64,000 nucleotides of DNA from Rhizobium sullae (GTDB lineage: Bacteria > Pseudomonadota > Alphaproteobacteria > Rhizobiales > Rhizobiaceae): contig NZ_FWER01000007.1 in assembly GCF_900169785.1 (NCBI RefSeq), forward strand, positions 1 to 64,000, written 5' to 3'. A program made the position numbers and the translations under genes. The notes under the pieces are model-generated. The model had not been told where the DNA came from and ran no database searches. It was given only the letters and a program-made list of their open reading frames with translations. Positions within the stretch are counted from its first letter, which is position 1, and every line of letters begins with the position of its first letter. Shown here in pieces: positions 16,178-24,471 of the stretch.

Positions 16178-16207
16178 GAGGCTTCGCGAGAATTTTTGCG
16201 AAGCCTC
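16178..16207. terminator. Inverted repeat after the DUF3597 gene
   Basis: GAGGCTTCGC (16178-16187) and its exact complement (16198-16207) flank a 10-base loop with five T. No T tract follows on either side, so it may be a weak or factor-assisted terminator. Confidence 0.45.
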
Positions 16208-16306
16208 AGGTTGTAGGCCTCTGATATATATTTTAAAAATCAATTGGCGATGTACGTTGCTCTTTTTTAAAGGCGCTTTTGCGTAGCGTCATGCAATCCA
16301 TGGTGG

Positions 16307-16380
16307 TTGTGCAACGCACAAAATCGCTTGACTATTTGTGCGACGCAGCTACCTTTTGTGGCAGCCAATACCACAAAAGG
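16307..16380 (+). promoter_or_regulatory. Palindrome cluster upstream of the phasin gene
   Basis: TTGTGC-AAC-GCACAA (16307-16321) is an inverted repeat. TTGACT and a second TTTGTGCG follow (16328-16343), and then a perfect 10-bp hairpin, CCTTTTGTGG/CCACAAAAGG (16352-16380), whose right arm runs into the phasin ribosome site AGGAGG. TGC/GCA-type palindromes at phasin promoters are typical targets of PhaR-like regulators of polyhydroxybutyrate granules; assignment to PhaR is inference. Confidence 0.5.
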
Positions 16381-16390
16381 AGGAGACTAA

Positions 16391-16759
16391 ATGTTTAACT
16401 TTGACGACACGAGCCGGAAGAGCAAGGAAGCCATGGACACGATGCTGAAGAGCTATTCCGACACGGCCAAGGGGGTCCAGGCGATCGCGACCGAAGCTGC
16501 GGAATATTCCAAAAAGTCCTTCCAGGACGCCGTCAATCATTTTGAGACGCTGTCTGCCGCCCGCAGCTTCGAAACGGTCTTCGAACTGCAGACCGGCTTC
16601 ATCAAGTCTTCCTATGAGAATTTCATCTCCGAGGCGACGAAGATGGGCGAAATGTACGCCGATCTCGCCAAGGGCGCCTATAAGCCTTACGAAGCGCCGG
16701 TATCGGCCCCGGCGGCAAAGTCGCCCAAGGCTGCCCAGGTAACGCCCGCCGCTGCGTAA
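16391..16759 (+). CDS. Phasin family protein
   Basis: A 122-residue Phasin_2-type protein expected to coat polyhydroxybutyrate granules. It is almost wholly amphipathic helix (SKEAMDTMLKSYSDTAKGVQAIATEAAEYSKKSF), keeps the conserved FELQTGFIKSSYENFISEATKMGEMY, and ends in the usual Ala/Pro/Lys-rich tail. AGGAGGAG precedes the ATG. It stands alone between an operator-like palindrome cluster and a strong terminator, so it is probably regulated by itself according to carbon storage. Confidence 0.9.
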   Translation: MFNFDDTSRKSKEAMDTMLKSYSDTAKGVQAIATEAAEYSKKSFQDAVNHFETLSAARSFETVFELQTGFIKSSYENFISEATKMGEMYADLAKGAYKPYEAPVSAPAAKSPKAAQVTPAAA

Positions 16760-16797
16760 AATGCGATGGTGCGAACAGCGCACCCCTTGAAAAACGA

Positions 16798-16830
16798 AGA
16801 CCGGCAACGCATCTGCGGCCGGTCTTTTTT
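16798..16830 (+). terminator. Rho-independent terminator after the phasin gene
   Basis: AGACCGGC (16798-16805) pairs with GCCGGTCT (16818-16825), followed by a T run. This is the typical form of an intrinsic terminator. Confidence 0.85.
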
Positions 16831-16901
16831 GTTTCCCGAAGCCCTTTAAGAATTCGCACGGGACTTTTTTAGTCTTTGCGTCAAGTCCTGCGGAATTGTG
16901 A

Positions 16902-16929
16902 TTGCAGTCGCAAACAAGGGGCTTAAAAT
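16902..16929 (+). promoter_or_regulatory. Putative clpS-clpA promoter
   Basis: TTGCAG (16902-16907) and TAAAAT (16924-16929), 16 bases apart, resemble a housekeeping promoter about 85 bases before clpS. I did not see a clear heat-shock sigma-32 type element. Confidence 0.35.
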
Positions 16930-17014
16930 CGCTCCATTATGAACTAAGTTAGTGTTTCAGATATCCGGCGGGTAAAGCAGCCTCCCATGCACCACCGGAT
17001 AGACCGAGGAATGA

Positions 17015-17374
17015 ATGACAATGATCGCAAAGCCGATCCGGATGCAGAACGACAGCGAAAGGAACGGGGACAACGGAAATCGCGGAACCTCGGTCATCAC
17101 ACGCACGAAGCCGAAAACCAAGAAGCCCAATCTCTACCGCGTGCTAATCCTGAATGACGACTACACTCCCATGGAATTCGTTATCCACATCCTGGAGCGT
17201 TTTTTTCAGAAGGATCGTGAAAGTGCCACCCGCATCATGCTTCATGTCCATAACCACGGCGTCGGCGAATGCGGGATATTTACATACGAGGTAGCGGAGA
17301 CCAAGGTAAGCCAAGTGATGGACTTCGCCCGTCAGCACCAGCATCCGCTGCAATGCGTCATGGAAAAGAAGTGA
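17015..17374 (+). CDS. clpS: ATP-dependent Clp protease adaptor
   Basis: A 119-residue adaptor that delivers N-degron proteins to ClpA. After a disordered basic N-terminus ([10 protein letters not shown]) comes the core [20 protein letters not shown], which contains the N-degron pocket, then [27 protein letters not shown] lies just before the ATG; a second ATG two codons later is also possible. Ten bases separate it from clpA, so the two are co-transcribed. Confidence 0.94.
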   Translation: MTMIAKPIRMQNDSERNGDNGNRGTSVITRTKPKTKKPNLYRVLILNDDYTPMEFVIHILERFFQKDRESATRIMLHVHNHGVGECGIFTYEVAETKVSQVMDFARQHQHPLQCVMEKK

Positions 17375-17384
17375 GGATCTCAAC

Positions 17385-19871
17385 GTGCCAACATTTTCGC
17401 CTAGTCTTGAGAAGGCGCTCCATCAGGCACTGACCTTTGCCAACGAGCGGCATCACGAATATGCGACGCTCGAGCATCTGCTGCTCGCCCTAATCGACGA
17501 TGCCGATGCGGCAGCTGTCATGGGTGCATGCAATGTCGACCTCGACGCGTTGCGCAAGACGCTGATCGAATACGTCGACAACGAACTGTCCAATCTGATC
17601 ACCGGTTATGACGAGGACTCCAAGCCGACCTCCGGTTTCCAGCGTGTCATCCAACGTGCCGTGATCCACGTGCAATCGTCGGGCCGCGAAGAGGTGACCG
17701 GGGCGAATGTCCTTGTCGCAATCTTTGCCGAGCGCGAAAGCCATGCCGCCTATTTCCTGCAGGAGCAGGAAATGACGCGCTACGACGCGGTCAACTACAT
17801 CTCCCACGGCATCGGAAAGCGACCAGGCTCTTCGGAAGTCCGCACGCCGCGCGGCGCCGACGAGGAAGCCGAGAGCAAGCCGAGCGCATCGCGCGGCGGC
17901 GAGGACGAGGGCGGCGCCAAGAAGCAGCAGGATGCGCTGAAGGCCTATTGCGTCAATCTCAACGAGAAGGCCAAGAGCGGCAAGATCGATCCGCTGATCG
18001 GCCGCAACTCGGAAGTCAGCCGTACGATCCAGGTGCTGTGCCGCCGCTCCAAGAATAACCCGCTCTATGTGGGCGACCCGGGCGTCGGCAAGACGGCGAT
18101 CGCCGAAGGCCTCGCCAAGCGGATCGTCGAAGGCAAGGTGCCAGAAGCGCTCGCTGATGCGACGATCTTCTCGCTCGACATGGGCACGCTGCTTGCGGGC
18201 ACGCGTTACCGCGGCGATTTCGAAGAGCGCCTGAAACAGGTCGTCAAGGAGCTCGAAGAATATCCGGGTGCGGTGCTGTTCATCGACGAAATCCACACCG
18301 TGATCGGTGCCGGCGCCACCTCGGGCGGCGCGATGGATGCGTCGAACCTCCTGAAGCCGGCGCTTTCGTCCGGTGCGATCCGTTGCATCGGCTCGACGAC
18401 CTACAAGGAATACCGGCAGTTCTTCGAGAAGGACCGGGCTCTCGTTCGCCGCTTCCAGAAGATCGACGTCAACGAGCCGTCAATCGACGACGCGATCGAA
18501 ATCATGAAGGGCCTGAAGCCCTATTTCGAAGAATATCACCACCTGCGCTACTCGAACGACGCCATTAAGTCGGCGGTCGAGCTGTCGGCTCGTTATATCT
18601 CTGACCGCAAGCTGCCCGACAAGGCGATCGACGTCATCGATGAAACGGGCGCCGCTCAGATGCTGCTGCCGCCATCCAGGCGCCGCAAGCTGATTACCGA
18701 AAAGGAAATCGAAGCGACGGTCGCGACGATGGCCCGCATTCCTCCGAAAAGCGTCTCGAAGGACGACGAAGCCGTTCTCGCCAATCTGGAGCAGGAACTG
18801 CGCTCGGTGGTCTACGGCCAGGATACGGCGATCGAAGCCCTTTCGACAGCGATCAAGCTGGCGCGTGCCGGGCTCCGCGAGCCGAACAAGCCGATCGGCG
18901 CCTACGTCTTCTCCGGCCCGACCGGCGTCGGCAAGACGGAAGTGGCCAAGCAGCTCGCAGCGTCGCTCGGCGTCGAGATGCTGCGCTTCGACATGTCGGA
19001 ATATATGGAGCGGCACACCGTCTCCCGCCTGCTTGGCGCACCTCCCGGCTATGTTGGCTTCGACCAGGGCGGTCTCTTGACCGATGGCGTCGACCAGCAT
19101 CCGCATTGCGTAGTCCTGCTCGACGAGATCGAGAAGGCGCATCCGGATATCTACAATATCCTGCTGCAGGTCATGGACCACGGCGCGCTGACCGACCATA
19201 ACGGCAAGAAGATCGACTTCCGCAACGTTATCCTGATCATGACGACCAATGCGGGCGCGTCGGAAATGGCCAAGGCCGCAATTGGCTTCGGTTCGTCCAA
19301 GCGCACCGGCGAGGATGAGGAGGCGCTGACCCGCCTGTTCACGCCGGAATTCCGCAACCGTCTCGATGCGATCATTCCCTTCGCATCGCTGCCGACGGCC
19401 GTTATCCACAAGGTCGTGCAGAAGTTCATCATGCAGCTGGAGGCCCAGCTTTCCGAACGCAACGTCACCTTCGACCTGCAGGAGGAAGCGATCGACTGGC
19501 TGGCAGAAAAGGGTTACGACGAGAAGATGGGCGCCCGCCCGCTTGCCCGCGTCATCCAGGATGTGATCAAGAAGCCGCTGGCGAACGAGATTCTCTTTGG
19601 TAAGCTGAAGAAAGGTGGCGTCGTCAACGTCACCGTCGGCCCGAAGGAAGACGGCAAGCCCGGCATCATCCTCGAAGCGATCCCCGAATCGGCGCCGATC
19701 AAGCCGAAGCCGGAAGCCGAAACCGTTCATCCTGAAGCCGATGGCGAGGACGACGGCGAGCTGAAGACGAAGGCAAAAGCCAAGAAGACCGCGGTAAAGA
19801 AGGCGAAGGCCGAAGTCGGGGATGCACCGAAGAAGGCGAGTGCGGTGCCGAAGGTGCCGCGCAGGAGATAG
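17385..19871 (+). CDS. clpA: ATP-dependent Clp protease, ATP-binding subunit ClpA
   Basis: An 828-residue AAA+ unfoldase that feeds proteins into ClpP. The Clp N-domain (SLEKALHQALTFANERHHEYATLEHLLLAL) is followed by two ATPase modules: Walker A GDPGVGKT at about 229-236 with Walker B VLFIDE, and GPTGVGKT at about 511-518 with VLLDEIEKAHPD. The C-terminal domain ends near residue 763, after which a Lys/Ala/Glu-rich tail of about 65 residues is added that E. coli ClpA (758 residues) lacks. The start is GTG 17385. The coding strand ends in a strong terminator. Confidence 0.95.
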   Translation: MPTFSPSLEKALHQALTFANERHHEYATLEHLLLALIDDADAAAVMGACNVDLDALRKTLIEYVDNELSNLITGYDEDSKPTSGFQRVIQRAVIHVQSSGREEVTGANVLVAIFAERESHAAYFLQEQEMTRYDAVNYISHGIGKRPGSSEVRTPRGADEEAESKPSASRGGEDEGGAKKQQDALKAYCVNLNEKAKSGKIDPLIGRNSEVSRTIQVLCRRSKNNPLYVGDPGVGKTAIAEGLAKRIVEGKVPEALADATIFSLDMGTLLAGTRYRGDFEERLKQVVKELEEYPGAVLFIDEIHTVIGAGATSGGAMDASNLLKPALSSGAIRCIGSTTYKEYRQFFEKDRALVRRFQKIDVNEPSIDDAIEIMKGLKPYFEEYHHLRYSNDAIKSAVELSARYISDRKLPDKAIDVIDETGAAQMLLPPSRRRKLITEKEIEATVATMARIPPKSVSKDDEAVLANLEQELRSVVYGQDTAIEALSTAIKLARAGLREPNKPIGAYVFSGPTGVGKTEVAKQLAASLGVEMLRFDMSEYMERHTVSRLLGAPPGYVGFDQGGLLTDGVDQHPHCVVLLDEIEKAHPDIYNILLQVMDHGALTDHNGKKIDFRNVILIMTTNAGASEMAKAAIGFGSSKRTGEDEEALTRLFTPEFRNRLDAIIPFASLPTAVIHKVVQKFIMQLEAQLSERNVTFDLQEEAIDWLAEKGYDEKMGARPLARVIQDVIKKPLANEILFGKLKKGGVVNVTVGPKEDGKPGIILEAIPESAPIKPKPEAETVHPEADGEDDGELKTKAKAKKTAVKKAKAEVGDAPKKASAVPKVPRRR

Positions 19872-19896
19872 TCTGTTACCGGGAAGTGAATTGAAG

Positions 19897-19927
19897 AAGG
19901 CCGCAGCGATGCGGCCTTCGATTTTTC
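19897..19927 (+). terminator. Rho-independent terminator after clpA
   Basis: AAGGCCGCA (19897-19905), loop GCGA, and TGCGGCCTT (19910-19918) are followed by CGATTTTT. This is a typical intrinsic terminator for clpSA. Confidence 0.85.
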
Positions 19928-20090
19928 TGGGTTTTCGTGTGCGCGCAAGGCTGCATGTTCGAGCGACAGATCCTTGAACGCGAAGGCTTTCCGCGACCAA
20001 TGCCAATTTTCGCAAGTTTCGCGTGAACAGCCTTGACCCTTGGCGTCTCAGGGACGAATTGCAGGGGCCGCGTCGAGATACTGGAAGAAG

Positions 20091-20382
20091 TTATCCTTGA
20101 TCCCGGCGGTGGTGGCAGGTGAGCCCTTCGACCCGATCCTTCGCAAAACGCCTGCGCCACTTTCCGACAGTGTGCTCATGCACCTCCCAGTTGCTCGGCG
20201 CCATCGGTGCTCTGAAGACCTTCGCCACAAAGCAGGACCATTCGGCAACGCTCCGATAGCGACCGCGCCGCCTTATGCCGCCGAACCTGCGCTTCGAGAA
20301 AGCTACGCTCCTCAGCGTTCAACACAACTGTATCCGCCCACCCGACCGGCCATCGCAAAACCTCCACAACCGCTCGTATCAA
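20091..20382 (-). pseudogene. IS630-family transposase N-terminal remnant
   Basis: The frame beginning near 20382 reads VVLNAEERSFLEAQVRRHKAARSL, then ERCRMVLLCGEGLQS, which is the typical N-terminal HTH region of rhizobial IS630-type transposases. After GAEQLGG the frame breaks, and the next conserved piece, VHEHTVGKWRRRFAKDRVEGL, continues in another frame until TAA at 20091-20093. The catalytic DDE half is missing. It is a dead, frameshifted 5' piece of an insertion sequence in the 536-base gap between clpA and the HIT gene. Confidence 0.72.
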
Positions 20383-20407
20383 TGATACGAATTACGGTTC
20401 CAGAAGA

Positions 20408-20839
20408 CTAGTTCCCCAGTTCACCCTTGATCTTCTCGGCATGGGCTGCAAGCACGTCGCCATCCTCCATTTTGCCGGAATGCGGTTTGAGGGTAACGCC
20501 CTCGTGGCGCGGGATGACGTGGAAATGCAGGTGGAAGACGCTCTGGCCGGCGGCCGGTTCGTTGAACTGGCAGACCAGGACGCCATCGGCATCGAAAGCC
20601 TCTTTCACGGCCTTGGCGATTTTCTGGACGACGGGAATTGCCTGCGCGAGGACCGTGGGGTCGGCATCGAAAATATTGCGCGACGGTGCCCTCGGCACGA
20701 CCAGGACATGGCCGGGCGCTTGCGGCATGACATCCATGAAGGCCACCGTATGCTCGTCCTCGTAGATGCGGTACGACGGGATCTCGCCGCGCAGGATCTT
20801 GGCGAAGATATTGCTGTCGTCGTAAGCGGCGCTGGTCAT
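20408..20839 (-). CDS. HIT family protein (histidine triad hydrolase)
   Basis: A 143-residue HIT protein, likely a nucleoside phosphoramidate or dinucleotide hydrolase acting in the cytoplasm. The triad is HLHFHVIPR near residues 95-103, and the N-terminal NIFAKILRGEIPSYRIYEDEHTVAFMDVMPQAPGHVLVVPR is typical of the Hint branch. ATG 20839 is chosen because GAGGAG precedes it by about 9 bases. It follows the FemAB-like gene by 53 bases and is probably co-transcribed with it. Confidence 0.9.
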   Translation of the reverse strand: MTSAAYDDSNIFAKILRGEIPSYRIYEDEHTVAFMDVMPQAPGHVLVVPRAPSRNIFDADPTVLAQAIPVVQKIAKAVKEAFDADGVLVCQFNEPAAGQSVFHLHFHVIPRHEGVTLKPHSGKMEDGDVLAAHAEKIKGELGN

Positions 20840-20892
20840 CTCGAAATCTCCTCGTTTTTCGGTGATCGGGTAGCGCAGCAAGGGCGCGAGCG

Positions 20893-22086
20893 TCAATCCT
20901 CCTGTTGCCGCTCGCCTTTGCGGAACGGGCTGTGTTCGGCGAGAACCTCGTTCATGTGCTCGACGTCCTCGCGTTCGCGTTCCAGGTAATCGGCGATCGC
21001 GCGCCTGAGACCGGCATGGGCAACATAGTGCGCCGAATGCGTTGTCACCGGCAGGTAACCGCGCGCGAGCTTGTGCTCGCCCTGCGCACCCGCTTCAACG
21101 CGTTTCAGGCCCTTGGCGAGCGCGAAGTCGATCGCCTGATGATAGCAGACCTCGAAATGCAGGTATGGGTGGTCTTCGACGCAGCCCCAATGGCGGCCGT
21201 AGAGCGTATCGCCGCCGATGAAGTTGATGGCGCCTGCGACATAGCGGCCGTTGCGCTTGGCCATCACCAGCAGGATGTCCTCCGGCATGCGCTCGCCGAT
21301 CAGCGAATAGAACTTGCGGGTCAGGTACGGCCGTCCCCATTTGCGGCCGCCGGTATCCATGTAGAAGGCGAAGAACTGGTCCCAGATGTCTTCGGTAAGA
21401 TCGCTGGCGGTCAGCCAGTCGATGCTGATGCCGTTTTCGAGTGCCGTGCGCCGCTCCTTGCGCAGCGCCTTGCGCTTGCGCGACGTCAGCGTTTCGAGGA
21501 ATTCCTCGTGATTGGCATAGCCCTCGTTGATGAAATGGAACTGCTGGTCTGTCCGGTGCAGATAGCCGTCGGTTTCGAAGACGCCGATCTCGTCTTCCGG
21601 CACGAAGGTGATGTGCGCGGATGAAACGCCGAGGCGGCGGACGACTTCCTTCAGGCTCTCGGCAATGGCGTTCTGGATCTGCCGCCGTTCAAGGCCCACG
21701 GCAACGAGCAGGCGCGGACCGGTCGCAGGCGTGAAGGGGATCGAGCATTGCAGCTTCGGGTAATAACGCCCGCCGGCGCGCTCGAAAGCATCCGCCCAGC
21801 CGTGGTCGAAGACGTATTCGCCCTGGCTGTGATTCTTCAGATAGCCGGGTAGGGCGCCGATCAACTCGCCCTTATCCGTTTCCAGTAGCAGATGATGGCC
21901 GAGCCAGCCGGTTTGCGCCGTGGCCGAACCCGACTCTTCGAGGGACGAGAGGTAGGCATGCGACAGGAAGGGATTATAGGCGAGCGTCGTGCCTTCCTTG
22001 GACGTAGTACCGGAAAGCCGAGACCAACTCTCCTGGGAAATCGCGGTGAAGGACCGCTCAACGCGGATCGATAGTTCGTCTGTCAT
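20893..22086 (-). CDS. FemAB-like / DUF482 GNAT-fold protein
   Basis: A 397-residue protein of the family once called DUF482 (PF04339), which is related to FemAB peptidyltransferases of the acetyltransferase superfamily. Characteristic pieces are FLSHAYLSSLEESG near the start, YYPKLQCSIPFTPATGPRLL, LTSRKRKALRKERR, and GDTLYGRHWGCVEDHPYLHFEVCYHQAIDFA. The biochemical reaction in Gram-negative bacteria is not established to my knowledge. It is in a run of minus-strand genes (RidA, GDPD, this gene, HIT). Confidence 0.83.
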   Translation of the reverse strand: MTDELSIRVERSFTAISQESWSRLSGTTSKEGTTLAYNPFLSHAYLSSLEESGSATAQTGWLGHHLLLETDKGELIGALPGYLKNHSQGEYVFDHGWADAFERAGGRYYPKLQCSIPFTPATGPRLLVAVGLERRQIQNAIAESLKEVVRRLGVSSAHITFVPEDEIGVFETDGYLHRTDQQFHFINEGYANHEEFLETLTSRKRKALRKERRTALENGISIDWLTASDLTEDIWDQFFAFYMDTGGRKWGRPYLTRKFYSLIGERMPEDILLVMAKRNGRYVAGAINFIGGDTLYGRHWGCVEDHPYLHFEVCYHQAIDFALAKGLKRVEAGAQGEHKLARGYLPVTTHSAHYVAHAGLRRAIADYLEREREDVEHMNEVLAEHSPFRKGERQQED

Positions 22087-22164
22087 GGAGCAAATTCGAG
22101 GTCCTTGGGAGGAGGATATTGGCTCTCCTTCAGTCTGCGCACGATCTTGTCGAAAAAGCGAGCG

Positions 22165-22884
22165 TCAAACCGAAACGCGGGGATCGAAACCTTCGAACGT
22201 CATCTGATCGGCATTCTCGACGGTGTGTTGGCGCGCCTTCTCGTCGCGGACCGTCCAGGTGATGACCGGGATGCCCTTGGCGCGCTGGCCGGTGATGAAG
22301 GGGTTCGGCAGATCGGCGAAGAAATAGGAGATGAAATCGAGGCCGATTTCCATCGCTCGTTCGTGGTTTGCGAGTTCTTCCGGCTTGTTGCCGCCAGCGG
22401 TGAGACCGAGCGGGTAGGGCGCATTCAAGGCTTTGAGGTCGCGCAGCAGCCAACGGTCGAAGCTCATGAGCGCGACCTTGCCCTCATAGCCTTCCAGCAC
22501 TTCGAGCACGGCTTCGGCAAACCCCTCGTCATCCGCTTCGCGGCCCTTGAGTTCGAGGACGAGCGGAACCTTGCCTTTCACGAGATCGAGCAATTGCTTG
22601 AGCGTCGGAATCTTGTCGGCCGTGCCACCGACGGACAGCAGGCCGAGCTCCCTGGAGGTGCGCTCGCGGATATCACCCTTCATGTTGCAGAGACGTTCGA
22701 GATTCTCGTCATGAAAGACGACCGGAACGCCATCGGAAGCATAATGGAGGTCGCATTCGATCGCAAAGCCGGCTTCGACGGCACGGGCGAAGGCAGAGAG
22801 CGTGTTTTCCCAGATGAGCTTGTTGGTGTCGTGATAGCCGCGATGGGCGACCGGCAGTTCCTTGATCCAGGCGGCGGAGGTCAT
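22165..22884 (-). CDS. Glycerophosphodiester phosphodiesterase
   Basis: A 239-residue GDPD-family enzyme that splits glycerophosphodiesters into glycerol 3-phosphate and an alcohol. The active-site residues are visible in AHRGYHDTNKLIWENT (HR and EN motif) and AIECDLHYASDGVPVVFHDENLERL (E, D, H). No signal peptide is seen, so it acts in the cytoplasm like UgpQ. Its start ATGA overlaps the RidA stop by four bases, so the two are translationally coupled. Confidence 0.9.
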   Translation of the reverse strand: MTSAAWIKELPVAHRGYHDTNKLIWENTLSAFARAVEAGFAIECDLHYASDGVPVVFHDENLERLCNMKGDIRERTSRELGLLSVGGTADKIPTLKQLLDLVKGKVPLVLELKGREADDEGFAEAVLEVLEGYEGKVALMSFDRWLLRDLKALNAPYPLGLTAGGNKPEELANHERAMEIGLDFISYFFADLPNPFITGQRAKGIPVITWTVRDEKARQHTVENADQMTFEGFDPRVSV

Positions 22885-23351
22885 GACGCGATTTCCATGA
22901 TGGCATCGATTTCGACGGCGGCGTTGAGCGGCAGCGCCGCCATGCCAACGGCGGCACGGGCATGCTTTCCGGCCTCGCCGAGGACGCCGGCGATCAGGTT
23001 CGAGGCACCGTTGATGACAAGATGCTGTTCGACGAATTCCGGGGTGGAGGCGACGAAGCCGTTGAGCTTGATGACGCGCTTGATGCGGCCGAGATCGCCT
23101 CCGAGTGCCGCCTTAGCCTGGGCGAGAATGTTGATGGCGCAAAGCTCGGCGGCGCGCTGGCCGGCGGGAACAACGACGTCTCGTCCGAGATGGCCGGAGA
23201 CGGCGACCTTGCCGCCTTCGAGCGGAAGCTGGCCGGAGATATAAAGGAGATTGCCGCTGATCACATAAGGCACATAATTGGCAGCGGGTGCGGCGGCTTC
23301 CGGAAGAGTTATCCCCATTTCCGTCAGGCGGGTCGCGATTTCATTCGACAT
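22881..23351 (-). CDS. RidA family protein
   Basis: A 156-residue member of the RidA/YjgF superfamily, which hydrolyses reactive enamine/imine intermediates or acts on related small molecules. The family pattern is NYVPYVISGNLLYISGQLPLEGG, then AAELCAINILAQAKAALGG and VKLNGFVASTPEF. The arginine usual in archetypal RidA is not clearly placed, so this is probably a different subgroup. ATG 23351 is chosen because GCGGAGA precedes it. It overlaps the GDPD gene by ATGA. Confidence 0.85.
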   Translation of the reverse strand: MSNEIATRLTEMGITLPEAAAPAANYVPYVISGNLLYISGQLPLEGGKVAVSGHLGRDVVVPAGQRAAELCAINILAQAKAALGGDLGRIKRVIKLNGFVASTPEFVEQHLVINGASNLIAGVLGEAGKHARAAVGMAALPLNAAVEIDAIMEIAS

Positions 23352-23488
23352 TTTCGTCTCCGCTTTTTGTTTCAGTTCTTCAAAAAAGTATGCATCGGGA
23401 CTAGAATCTTGCGTATGACGGTTTCGAGCCTCGATTTGGCCGAAAGCGTTCTTATAACATCGCGGCCGAGTCCAACAGGAGATAATGG

Positions 23489-24328
23489 ATGTTCCGACCG
23501 AGTCTTGCCGCCCTTCTTCTTGCAGGCGTCGCAACGAGTGCCTGGGCGGCTGCGCCTGCCTCCGGCGCTGCGATCGCCTCCGGTCTTGTCGCCCACCGCG
23601 CGATCTACGATCTCGAACTGAAGGACGCGACCGAGCGCTCTGGCATCGCCGGCATGCACGGCCGCATGGTCTACGAGTTCAACGGCAATTATTGCGAGGG
23701 TTTCACCACCAATTTCCGCTTCGTGACGCAGATCAACACCGGCGACAGCACCCGGGTCAGCGATCAGCAGACGAAGACCTTCGAAAACGTGAAGGACCGC
23801 AGGTTCACCTTCGAAACGAAGTCTTTCACGGACGATCAGCTCGACAAGGAAGTCAACGGCGAGGCGAACGACAAGCCGGACGGCGTGACAGTCGATCTCA
23901 CGCGCCCGCAGAACAAGGAGTTGCAGCTTGCCGAAAGCCGCTTCCCGACCGAACACATGCTCGATGTGATCGAGAATGCCAAGGCGGGCAAGCGTTTCTT
24001 TGAAGCTCGCGTCTTCGATGGTTCGGACGATGGGGACAAGCCCCTGGTAACGACGACGGTGGTTGGCAAGCACATTACGCCGGTTGCCGGTGAGGAAGCG
24101 GATGCGGGCAATGCCGGCGCCTTCTCCAAGGAAGCCTTCTGGCCGGTGACGATCTCCTATTTCAACGAGAATACGAAATCCGATGCGCTGCCGGTCTACC
24201 GCATGTCGTTTAAGCTTTACGAGAACGGCATTACGCGCGATCTCACCATGGATTATGGCGATTTCGTTTTGACCGGTAAACTCGCGAAGCTGGAGATGCT
24301 GGATAAGAAGGCCGACACCTGCAAGTAA
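23489..24328 (+). CDS. EipB-like periplasmic cell-envelope integrity protein (DUF1849)
   Basis: A 279-residue secreted protein with a signal peptide (SLAALLLAGVATSAWA, cleavage near residue 20). It matches the DUF1849 family, whose Brucella member EipB is a periplasmic spiral-shaped protein needed for envelope integrity. The two cysteines expected to form the family disulfide are C69 (GNYCEGF) and C278 (the penultimate residue). The start ATG 23489 follows GGAGATA. It is divergent from ridA and followed by another secreted protein. Confidence 0.82.
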   Translation: MFRPSLAALLLAGVATSAWAAAPASGAAIASGLVAHRAIYDLELKDATERSGIAGMHGRMVYEFNGNYCEGFTTNFRFVTQINTGDSTRVSDQQTKTFENVKDRRFTFETKSFTDDQLDKEVNGEANDKPDGVTVDLTRPQNKELQLAESRFPTEHMLDVIENAKAGKRFFEARVFDGSDDGDKPLVTTTVVGKHITPVAGEEADAGNAGAFSKEAFWPVTISYFNENTKSDALPVYRMSFKLYENGITRDLTMDYGDFVLTGKLAKLEMLDKKADTCK

Positions 24329-24471
24329 ACCGCAGGCCGGCATTTAGGCGCGCCTTCAACAAGGTGTTATGCCTTATTTTTCTTTTTCGGGTGCATAATA
24401 GTAGTGCAGGACGGACATGTCCTGCCCGGGCCAGTCGCCGTTGATGGGGCGGAGCCGATAGGGGGTGGGAT

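Noticed and set aside
18480..20015. 511-codon minus-strand frame
   Set aside because: A shadow of clpA; composition is typical of antisense to a high-GC gene and no motif is present.
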